Shown in pieces: positions 56,696 through 64,000 of a stretch of 64,000 nucleotides of DNA. This stretch comes from Pseudomonas sp. WJP1 (lineage in GTDB: Bacteria; Pseudomonadota; Gammaproteobacteria; Pseudomonadales; Pseudomonadaceae): assembly GCF_028471945.1 (NCBI RefSeq), contig NZ_CP110128.1, positions 6,847,001 through 6,911,000 of the forward strand, read 5' to 3'. The notes under the pieces were generated by a model that made no database searches, was not told the DNA's origin, and saw nothing but the letters and a program-made list of their open reading frames with translations. The stretch's first letter is position 1. Each line of letters starts with the position of its first letter. Both the position numbers and the translations under genes were made by a program.

Positions 56696-56962
56696 AAGGG
56701 ATACCTGTACGGGGACGGAAAACTGCGGAGCATTATAGAGCCGCCAGCCACGACTGGGCACTTCTAAAAAATTCCTCGGACGAGCGAAGGCTCTGCACAG
56801 CCCGCTGCCGACGACTTGCAGGCCTTTGTCACACCGTGTGTTTGGGCGCATCCACGCCACTGCGCTACAATCCTGCGCCTTTGCTGCCAGTCAGCTTAAA
56901 TTCATTGATATCAGATGGCCGGAACGTCAGTTGCGCGCCGATCTGCATTGCGAGGTACCTCC

Positions 56963-57826
56963 ATGGTGCACAGCATGACCGCCTTCGCCCGCGTCGAGAA
57001 AGCCGGGGTCCAGGGCACCCTGAGCTGGGAACTGCGCTCGGTCAACAGCCGCTACCTGGAACCCCACCTGCGCCTGCCGGAGTCCTTCCGCGACCTCGAA
57101 GGCGCCGTCCGCGAGGCGCTGCGCCAGGGCGTGTCCCGAGGCAAGCTCGAATGCACCCTGCGCTTCACCGAAGAAAACACCGGCAAACCACTGCAAGTGG
57201 ACCAGGCGCGCGCAGCACAACTGGTTGCGGCCGCCGAGACCATCGCCAGCCTGATCAAGAACCCGGCAGCGCTGAACCCGCTCGAAGTACTGGCCTGGCC
57301 CGGCGTACTGGTGGGCGATGCGACCGACCCTCAAGCGCTGAACGCCGAGGCGCTGGCACTGTTCAACCAGGGCCTCAAGGAGCTCAAGGCCGGCCGTGAG
57401 CGCGAAGGCGCGGAACTGGCGCGGTTGATCAATGACCGCCTGACGTCCATCGAAGAAGACGTGGTGACCCTGCGCGAACTGGTTCCGCAGATGCTCGCCA
57501 CCCAGCGCCAGAAAGTGCTCGACCGCTTTGCCGACATGAAGGCCGAGATGGACCCGCAGCGTCTGGAGCAGGAAATGGTCATGCTCGCGCAAAAAAGCGA
57601 CGTTGCCGAAGAACTGGATCGCCTGAGCACTCACATCATCGAAGTTCGCCGGGTGCTCAAGTCCGGCGGTGCCGCCGGGCGGCGCCTGGACTTCCTGATG
57701 CAGGAGCTCAACCGCGAAGCCAACACACTGGGCTCCAAAGCCTTCGACCCGCGCAGCACCCAGGCGGCGGTCAACCTCAAGGTGTTGATCGAGCAGATGC
57801 GCGAACAAGTGCAGAATATTGAGTAA
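56963..57826 (+). CDS. YicC family endoribonuclease
   Basis: From ATG 56963, with GAGGTAC upstream, the 287-residue product has the YicC N-terminal block MVHSMTAFARVEKAG and SVNSRYLEPHLRLPE, and the DUF1732 end RRLDFLMQELNREANTLGSKAFD. YicC proteins were long uncharacterised; recent work on E. coli shows RNase activity toward small RNAs. An earlier in-frame ATG (56915) has no family sequence. gmk follows after 12 bases. Confidence 0.92.
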   Translation: MVHSMTAFARVEKAGVQGTLSWELRSVNSRYLEPHLRLPESFRDLEGAVREALRQGVSRGKLECTLRFTEENTGKPLQVDQARAAQLVAAAETIASLIKNPAALNPLEVLAWPGVLVGDATDPQALNAEALALFNQGLKELKAGREREGAELARLINDRLTSIEEDVVTLRELVPQMLATQRQKVLDRFADMKAEMDPQRLEQEMVMLAQKSDVAEELDRLSTHIIEVRRVLKSGGAAGRRLDFLMQELNREANTLGSKAFDPRSTQAAVNLKVLIEQMREQVQNIE

Positions 57827-58459
<633 letters not shown>

Positions 58460-58626
58460 AGAGCTCTTCCCAAAACAGCTGCAAGGGCTTTACATTGGCA
58501 CTTGCAGCGCGTTGAAGAGCTTGGTCAAAAAATCAGCGCTTCCCTAATCGCTGGTGATTTTTTAAACTGTTGAGTCCGCTCGCCCATCCGGGCAGCGCGC
58601 ATATTGCATTTGCTACGAGGAAGACC

Positions 58627-58890
58627 ATGGCCCGCGTAACCGTTGAAGACTGCCTAGAACACGTGGATAACCGCTTTGAGCTGGTCATGCTCTCTACCAA
58701 GCGTGCCCGTCAACTGGCCACCGGCGGCAAAGAGCCGAAAGTAGCATGGGAAAACGACAAGCCTACCGTCGTCGCCCTGCGTGAAATCGCTGAAGGCCTG
58801 ATCGACTACGCAGCTATCGCCGAAGCCGAAATCGTTGAAGATGAACCGCTTTTCGCTGCATTCGAGGACGAGTCCAACGAGGCCGTCTAA
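58627..58890 (+). CDS. rpoZ: RNA polymerase omega subunit
   Basis: From ATG 58627, with CGAGGAAG upstream, the 87-residue product [22 protein letters not shown] is omega, which helps assemble RNA polymerase and forms part of a ppGpp site. The 167-base gap after gmk has an imperfect hairpin with a T run (about 58527-58563) that could end gmk mRNA, and probably the rpoZ-spoT promoter. Confidence 0.97.
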   Translation: MARVTVEDCLEHVDNRFELVMLSTKRARQLATGGKEPKVAWENDKPTVVALREIAEGLIDYAAIAEAEIVEDEPLFAAFEDESNEAV

Positions 58891-58947
58891 GCCTATGCCT
58901 GGTCGACGTAGCACGGCGCGGGATAAAAGCTTACGGCAGGAGACATC

Positions 58948-61053
58948 ATGCCGAGCATAGACGCCCTCGCCGATCGCTTATCGACCTACCTCGGCAAAGA
59001 CCAGGTCAACCTGGTCCGCCGAGCGTATTTCTACGCCGAACAAGCCCACGACGGCCAACGCCGCCGTAGCGGTGAGGCGTACGTCACGCACCCACTTGCG
59101 GTGGCGAATATTCTTGCCGACATGCACATGGACCATCAGAGCCTGATGGCGGCCATGCTGCATGACGTGATCGAAGACACCGGCATTGCCAAGGAAGCGC
59201 TGCAAGCGCAATTTGGCGAAACCGTGGCCGAACTGGTCGACGGGGTCAGCAAACTGACCCAGATGAACTTCGAGACCAAGGCCGAAGCCCAGGCTGAAAA
59301 CTTCCAGAAAATGGCCATGGCCATGGCCCGCGACATTCGCGTGATCCTGGTCAAGCTGGCCGACCGCCTGCACAACATGCGCACGCTGGAAGTGCTGTCC
59401 GGGGAAAAACGCCGGCGCATAGCCAAGGAAACCCTGGAAATCTATGCACCCATCGCCAACCGGCTGGGCATGCACGCCATCCGCATAGAATTCGAAGACC
59501 TCGGCTTCAAGGCCATGCACCCGATGCGTTCCGCGCGGATCTACCAGGCAGTCAAGCGCGCCCGGGGCAACCGCAAGGAAATCGTCAACAAGATCGAAGA
59601 ATCCCTCAGTCACTGCCTGGCCATCGACGGCATCCAGGGCGAGGTCAGCGGTCGGCAGAAACACCTCTACGGCATCTACAAGAAGATGCGCGGCAAGCGT
59701 CGGGCCTTCAACGAGATCATGGACGTCTATGCGTTCCGGATCATCGTCGACAAGGTCGATACCTGCTACCGCGTGCTAGGCGCTGTTCATAATTTGTACA
59801 AGCCGTTGCCGGGTCGCTTCAAGGACTACATTGCGATTCCCAAGGCCAACGGCTATCAGTCGCTGCACACCACGCTGTTCGGCATGCACGGTGTTCCGAT
59901 CGAGATCCAGATCCGCACCCGCGAAATGGAAGAGATGGCCAACAACGGCATCGCCGCCCATTGGCTGTACAAATCCAGCGGCGACGAGCAGCCAAAAGGC
60001 ACGCATGCCCGTGCCCGCCAGTGGGTCAAGGGCGTGCTGGAAATGCAGCAACGGGCCGGCAATTCGCTGGAATTCATCGAAAGCGTGAAGATCGACCTGT
60101 TCCCGGACGAGGTCTACGTGTTCACGCCCAAAGGCCGGATCATGGAGCTGCCCAAGGGCTCCACGGCGGTCGATTTTGCCTACGCGGTGCACACCGACGT
60201 CGGCAACAGCTGCATTGCCTGCCGGATCAACCGTCGTCTCGCACCGCTGTCCGAACCGCTGCAAAGCGGCTCCACGGTCGAGATCGTCAGCGCTCCGGGC
60301 GCACGGCCGAACCCGGCCTGGCTCAACTTCGTGGTTACCGGCAAGGCGCGCACCCACATCCGCCATGCACTGAAACTGCAGCGCCGCTCCGAATCCATCA
60401 GCCTGGGCGAACGCCTGCTGAACAAGGTGCTCAACGGTTTCGACAGCTCGCTGGAAAAAATCCCGGCCGAACGCGTCAAGGCGATGCTCGCCGAATACCG
60501 TCTCGAACTGATCGAAGACCTGCTTGAAGACATCGGCCTGGGCAATCGCATGGCCTACGTCGTCGCCCGACGCCTGCTCGGCGAAGGCGAACAGTTACCG
60601 AGCCCGGAAGGCCCGCTGGCGATTCGCGGCACCGAAGGCCTGGTCCTCAGCTACGCCAAGTGCTGCACGCCGATCCCGGGCGACCCGATTGTCGGCCACC
60701 TGTCCGCGGGCAAAGGCATGGTCGTGCACCTGGACAACTGCCGCAACATCAGCGAAATCCGCCACAACCCGGAAAAATGCATCCAGCTCTCGTGGGCCAA
60801 GGATGTCACCGGCGAATTCAACGTCGAACTGCGCGTCGAGCTGGAACACCAGCGCGGCCTGATCGCCCTGTTGGCCAGCAGCGTCAACGCGGCCGACGGC
60901 AACATCGAAAAAATCAGCATGGATGAACGCGATGGTCGCATCAGCGTGGTCCAACTGGTGGTCAGCGTACACGACCGCGTGCACCTGGCCCGCGTGATCA
61001 AAAAACTGCGCGCCCTGACCGGGGTGATCCGCATCACCCGCATGCGCGCGTAG
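58948..61053 (+). CDS. spoT: bifunctional (p)ppGpp synthetase/hydrolase
   Basis: The 701-residue product has the full SpoT layout: HD hydrolase (residues about 20-175; HPLAVANILADMHMD, LHDVIEDTG), synthetase (about 230-345), TGS domain (VFTPKGRIMELPKGSTAVDFAYAVHTD near 388-414), helical and zinc-finger regions (SYAKCCTPIPGD near 568) and a C-terminal ACT domain. It degrades and makes the stringent alarmone. In the hydrolase-plus-synthetase form it is SpoT rather than RelA. Confidence 0.97.
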   Translation: MPSIDALADRLSTYLGKDQVNLVRRAYFYAEQAHDGQRRRSGEAYVTHPLAVANILADMHMDHQSLMAAMLHDVIEDTGIAKEALQAQFGETVAELVDGVSKLTQMNFETKAEAQAENFQKMAMAMARDIRVILVKLADRLHNMRTLEVLSGEKRRRIAKETLEIYAPIANRLGMHAIRIEFEDLGFKAMHPMRSARIYQAVKRARGNRKEIVNKIEESLSHCLAIDGIQGEVSGRQKHLYGIYKKMRGKRRAFNEIMDVYAFRIIVDKVDTCYRVLGAVHNLYKPLPGRFKDYIAIPKANGYQSLHTTLFGMHGVPIEIQIRTREMEEMANNGIAAHWLYKSSGDEQPKGTHARARQWVKGVLEMQQRAGNSLEFIESVKIDLFPDEVYVFTPKGRIMELPKGSTAVDFAYAVHTDVGNSCIACRINRRLAPLSEPLQSGSTVEIVSAPGARPNPAWLNFVVTGKARTHIRHALKLQRRSESISLGERLLNKVLNGFDSSLEKIPAERVKAMLAEYRLELIEDLLEDIGLGNRMAYVVARRLLGEGEQLPSPEGPLAIRGTEGLVLSYAKCCTPIPGDPIVGHLSAGKGMVVHLDNCRNISEIRHNPEKCIQLSWAKDVTGEFNVELRVELEHQRGLIALLASSVNAADGNIEKISMDERDGRISVVQLVVSVHDRVHLARVIKKLRALTGVIRITRMRA

Positions 61054-61080
61054 CCATCCAACCATTACAAGGAGTCATTC

Positions 61081-61461
61081 ATGACCAAGACTGTTATCAC
61101 CAGCGACAAGGCCCCGGCCGCCATCGGTACTTACTCCCAGGCGATCAAGGCTGGCAACACCGTCTACATGTCGGGCCAGATTCCCCTGGACCCAAAAACC
61201 ATGGAACTGGTCGAAGGCTTCGAAGCCCAGACCGTCCAGGTGTTCGAGAACCTGAAGGCCGTGGCTGAAGCTGCTGGCGGTTCGTTCAAGGACATCGTCA
61301 AGCTGAACATCTTCCTCACCGACCTGAGCCACTTCGCCAAGGTCAACGAGATCATGGGCAAATACTTCGACCAGCCTTACCCAGCTCGCGCCGCCATTGG
61401 CGTTGCGGCCCTGCCAAAGGGTTCGCAGGTTGAAATGGATGCCATCCTGGTCATCGAGTAA
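61081..61461 (+). CDS. ridA: RidA, enamine/imine deaminase
   Basis: The 126-residue product has the RidA core blocks [40 protein letters not shown] and [21 protein letters not shown]. It hydrolyses 2-aminoacrylate and related imines and so protects PLP enzymes. It follows spoT by 27 bases. It is distinct from the more divergent RidA paralogue inside the dad operon (33662-34015). Confidence 0.95.
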   Translation: MTKTVITSDKAPAAIGTYSQAIKAGNTVYMSGQIPLDPKTMELVEGFEAQTVQVFENLKAVAEAAGGSFKDIVKLNIFLTDLSHFAKVNEIMGKYFDQPYPARAAIGVAALPKGSQVEMDAILVIE

Positions 61462-61528
61462 TGCGTCTGGCGCAGCCCATGGCTGCGCCGACCGCTCTGC
61501 AGTAAAGAAAGTCTGAAAGGATTCCACC

Positions 61529-62269
61529 ATGCGCAACGCGCTTGTTCTCTCGCTGCTCGCCCTGCTTTTGGGCGGATGTGCCAGCAACCCTGCCGACCGT
61601 GACATTAGCGGCACCTGGATCAACCAGGCGGCGATCGATGCTGCAGCCAAAGGCGGCCCCCTGCGTGAAGCCCTCCAGGCCTATGGTCCGAACCTGGAAT
61701 GGGACGTCAACACCAAGGCCAGCCAGGCCCGCTACACCAATGGTTTTGAAAATGTCGAAGGCAAGTTGCTGGGCGAACAGTCCGGCGCCTGGAAAGTCGA
61801 CTTTTATGGCAGCTCTGCCAGCGAGCTCAAGCGTGACGGCAAGCAATTGAGCCAGGCCGCCAGCGATAACGAGCCTGAGCAGGTCTTCGACCGCGCACTG
61901 ATTCCGGTTCCGGATGGCGCACCGATGGGTGCCAGCTTCGAGCGCGCGCTGTACTCGGCGTACATGGGCGGCAGCTGGAAGGTCGTCAGCGGCCCTGGCG
62001 AAGGCAATAGCGTGCAGTTCCAGGCCGATGGCCAGGTCATCGGCCTGCCGGAGGCCGATCGTTATGCCCTGTGCCTGGCGGGTGATTGTGCATCGATGAG
62101 CGGTGGCAATGACAACATGTGGTTGCAACTCAACGGCCAGGGAAACCCCTGGATCTTTGCGCGCAAAGGCAAGGAACTGGAAATTTTCCAGGCAGTGAAT
62201 ACCGCCCAGGCAGACGAAATGCCCCAGTACACGCCGGGCAATCGCAAGTGGTTGCTGGAAAAACAGTAA
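61529..62269 (+). CDS. lipoprotein of unknown function
   Basis: The 246-residue product has a lipoprotein signal with lipobox LLGGC near residue 17 and Ala at +2. The mature part has two similar beta-rich segments (GTWINQAAIDAAAKGGPLREAL near 28 and repeated G-x-W/Y strands) and one Cys pair (CLAGDCASM). It lies 67 bases after ridA and before a REPIN. I do not recognise a named family. Confidence 0.75.
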   Translation: MRNALVLSLLALLLGGCASNPADRDISGTWINQAAIDAAAKGGPLREALQAYGPNLEWDVNTKASQARYTNGFENVEGKLLGEQSGAWKVDFYGSSASELKRDGKQLSQAASDNEPEQVFDRALIPVPDGAPMGASFERALYSAYMGGSWKVVSGPGEGNSVQFQADGQVIGLPEADRYALCLAGDCASMSGGNDNMWLQLNGQGNPWIFARKGKELEIFQAVNTAQADEMPQYTPGNRKWLLEKQ

Positions 62270-62283
62270 GCACCGATTACCCC

Positions 62284-62376
62284 ATGTAGGAGTTAGCCTG
62301 CTCGCGATGAGGCCATAACATTCAACATCCTCGTTGACTGTTACATCGCCATCGCGAGCAGGCTCACTCCTACAGG
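62284..62376. repeat. REPIN (paired REP units)
   Basis: TGTAGGAGTTAGCCTGCTCGCGAT at the left and ATCGCGAGCAGGCTCACTCCTACA at the right, about 93 bases across, between convergent genes. Confidence 0.85.
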
Positions 62377-62396
62377 TGCCTCAGGGTGCCTGAAAG

Positions 62397-63254
62397 TCAG
62401 CAACGCCCTTCAATGATCGCCGCATAACCCTCGCGAAAACTCGGGTACTTCGGCGTCCAACCCAACGCCTTCGCCCGCGCATTGCTGCAACGCTTGCTCC
62501 CGGTGCGGCGCACAGTGGCGTCCTCCGCCCATTCGGTCACACCCAGATACTCGCGCAACCAGCCCACCACATCCGCCAGCGCTGCGGGCGCGTCATCAAC
62601 GCCAATATAGACGTCATCCAGTGCCACGCCACGCCGGTCCGCCTCCAACAGACAGGCCATCAACCCGGCCGCGTCATCGGCATGAATGCGATTGGCGTAC
62701 AGCGGTGGATCGACCGCCACGCGATAGCCCCGGCGAACCTGGGTCAGCAACCACTCACGACCCGGCCCGTAGATTCCGGTCAGACGCACGATACTGGCCG
62801 GGATACCGCTATTGAGCGCAATCTGCTCCGCTTCGAGCATCACCCGCCCTGAATAACCCGCCGCTACGGCTGGCGAAGTCTCGTCAATCCACTCGCCCTG
62901 CTGCTGGCCGTAGACACTGCTGCTGGAAACGAACAGCAAGCGATTGGGCACCTGCCCATAGTCCTCCAGCCACTCCAGCACATGCTGCAGGCCCTGGACA
63001 TAAGCGGCGCGGTAACCGGCTTCATCGTGATCGGTGGCGGCCGCGCAATACACCAGGTAGTCCACCGCACCCACCGGCCAGGTCGCCGGGCAGTCTTTGT
63101 TGAACAAGTCGCCAGCCACTCCTACAACCCCGTCGGGCAGGCGCGAAACGTCACGGCGCAGGCCATGGACTTCCCACCCGCCTTTCAACAATTGCGTGGC
63201 CAGACGACTGCCGACATCACCGCAACCGGCGATCAAAACAGAGGGTGCGGACAT
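62397..63254 (-). CDS. NAD-dependent epimerase/dehydratase (SDR) family protein
   Basis: From ATG 63254 the 285-residue product has the Rossmann loop LIAGCGDVGSRLATQLL (residues 6-22) and the LFVSSSSVYGQQQGEWIDE block with the SDR Ser and a Tyr; the usual YxxxK reads YSGRVMLEAE, so the catalytic Lys is absent. This group resembles YeeZ. Substrate unknown. The nine preceding codons in frame are probably not translated. A gap of 190 bases separates it from exbB. Confidence 0.82.
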   Translation of the reverse strand: MSAPSVLIAGCGDVGSRLATQLLKGGWEVHGLRRDVSRLPDGVVGVAGDLFNKDCPATWPVGAVDYLVYCAAATDHDEAGYRAAYVQGLQHVLEWLEDYGQVPNRLLFVSSSSVYGQQQGEWIDETSPAVAAGYSGRVMLEAEQIALNSGIPASIVRLTGIYGPGREWLLTQVRRGYRVAVDPPLYANRIHADDAAGLMACLLEADRRGVALDDVYIGVDDAPAALADVVGWLREYLGVTEWAEDATVRRTGSKRCSNARAKALGWTPKYPSFREGYAAIIEGRC

Positions 63255-63349
63255 CAGGAAACTCTCCTCAAAAATGGACAAACCAGCGCTGCCAATGGAC
63301 GAGCGGCTAGCAATGCAGGAAAAAAAGATACTCTATTACTTCTGTTAAC

Positions 63350-63369
63350 AAGAATTACTTGCAATAATG
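63350..63369 (+). promoter_or_regulatory. possible Fur box before exbB
   Basis: AAGAATTACTTGCAATAATG resembles Pseudomonas Fur-binding sites (GATAATGATAATCATTATC-like, often AGAATTATTTGCAATA). It lies 76 bases before the ExbB start, where an iron-controlled promoter would be expected. Not a full match. Confidence 0.4.
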
Positions 63370-63444
63370 CGGACCACTTTTGTTCTCGGCCTCACGAGGC
63401 CTGGAAGAACATTAACCGTCTTTTTCCTTCAGGTCCGGCCCAGC

Positions 63445-64000
63445 ATGACACGTAATCAACTCTCCGCTTCGCCAACCAAACGACCTCGCGCCTGGAGCGC
63501 GGCGGCCGCCCTGCTACTCAGCCTGATGCTGGCGCCAACCGCCGCTTTTGCTGACGCACAAGCCCCCGCCGCACCGGCTGCTGCCGCCGCACCTGCCCAG
63601 GCCGACCACGCCGCTCCAGCAGTGACACCGGTTGCGACCGATCCTGCCCAGGCAGTACCGGCAGACACTAACGGTGAAAACGCTCCCGAAGTCCTGGAGG
63701 CCGACAACACCCTGGGCATGGCCCATGACCTGTCGCCGTGGGGCATGTACCAGAACGCCGACATCATCGTCAAAATCGTGATGATCGGCCTGGCCATCGC
63801 CTCGATCATCACCTGGACCATCTGGATCGCCAAAGGTCTTGAGTTGATGGGCGCCAAGCGTCGTCTGCGCGGTGAAATCGCCCAGCTGAAAAAATCCGCC
63901 TCCCTTAAAGAAGCCAGTGCCACTGCGGCAAAGGAAGGCACCCTGGCCAACCTGCTGGTCCATGACGCCCTTGAAGAGATGCGCCTGTCGGTCAACAGCC
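63445..64000 (+). CDS. exbB: TonB-system energiser ExbB, 3' end cut by window
   Basis: ATG 63445 begins a frame open to the window end (185 codons seen). A signal-peptide-like stretch (residues 18-36) and an Ala/Pro-rich linker are followed by DLSPWGMYQNADIIVKIVMIG, the first ExbB membrane helix, and HDALEEMRLSVNS, which leads into the proton-channel domain. The extended N-terminus is that of the longer ExbB of pseudomonads. ExbB with ExbD powers TonB-dependent iron-siderophore uptake. exbD and tonB would lie beyond the window. Confidence 0.88.
   Translation, partial: MTRNQLSASPTKRPRAWSAAAALLLSLMLAPTAAFADAQAPAAPAAAAAPAQADHAAPAVTPVATDPAQAVPADTNGENAPEVLEADNTLGMAHDLSPWGMYQNADIIVKIVMIGLAIASIITWTIWIAKGLELMGAKRRLRGEIAQLKKSASLKEASATAAKEGTLANLLVHDALEEMRLSVNS

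Overview
The window is a chromosomal segment of a fluorescent-group Pseudomonas. Most of it follows a gene order I recall from the Pseudomonas core genome (comM, then LysR/MATE, EAL protein, rep, xpt, cytochrome c5, dadX-ridA-dadA-lrp, a PuuB-like oxidase, kauB, rpmG-rpmB, radC/coaBC-dut-algC-argB, pyrE/crc, gltS, rph-yicC-gmk-rpoZ-spoT-ridA, exbB). GC content and codon use look like Pseudomonas throughout, and pairs of GTGGGAGCGGGCTTGC-type inverted elements (REPINs), typical of the P. fluorescens group, lie in many gene gaps. No rRNA, tRNA, transposase, integrase or CRISPR array was seen.

Region by region. 1-2190: small accessory genes (a Bro-N antirepressor-like protein behind a hairpin-rich leader, an orphan HigA-type antitoxin, a GNAT-like protein, a 56-residue ORF). 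2326-5037: comM and an exported DUF4432 epimerase-like protein. 5304-21865: an eleven-gene, tightly packed same-strand cluster, the most interesting part of the window. It joins srfA-srfB-srfC (an Hsp70/actin-like ATPase, a P-loop GTPase-like protein and a membrane anchor) to a TagT-TagS-TagR-like module (ABC ATPase, FtsX-like permease, SUMF1-domain protein), two lipoproteins, two von Willebrand A proteins and a further single-pass protein. In type VI secretion, TagQRST is the envelope branch of the PpkA/PppA switch; here there is no secretion apparatus, kinase or phosphatase, so the cluster looks like a stand-alone trans-envelope machine built around SrfABC.

21862-31634: a LysR regulator, MATE pump, GGDEF/EAL protein, Rep helicase, xanthine phosphoribosyltransferase, acetyl-CoA hydrolase/transferase and cytochrome c5. 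31805-44810: amino-acid and polyamine catabolism (XRE-cupin regulator, DadX, RidA, DadA, Lrp, PuuB-like oxidase, MocR regulator, KauB, cupin) with a DUF1127 protein, a lipoprotein phospholipase D and an MFS transporter. 44882-54002: ribosomal proteins L33/L28 with a structured leader, a peptide-binding protein, then radC, coaBC, dut, algC, argB, pyrE and crc. 54078-64000: gltS, DUF4870, rph, yicC, gmk, rpoZ, spoT, ridA, a lipoprotein, a Rossmann-fold dehydratase/epimerase and the start of exbB, cut by the window edge.

All assignments rest on reading motifs and recalled family knowledge; no database search was run.
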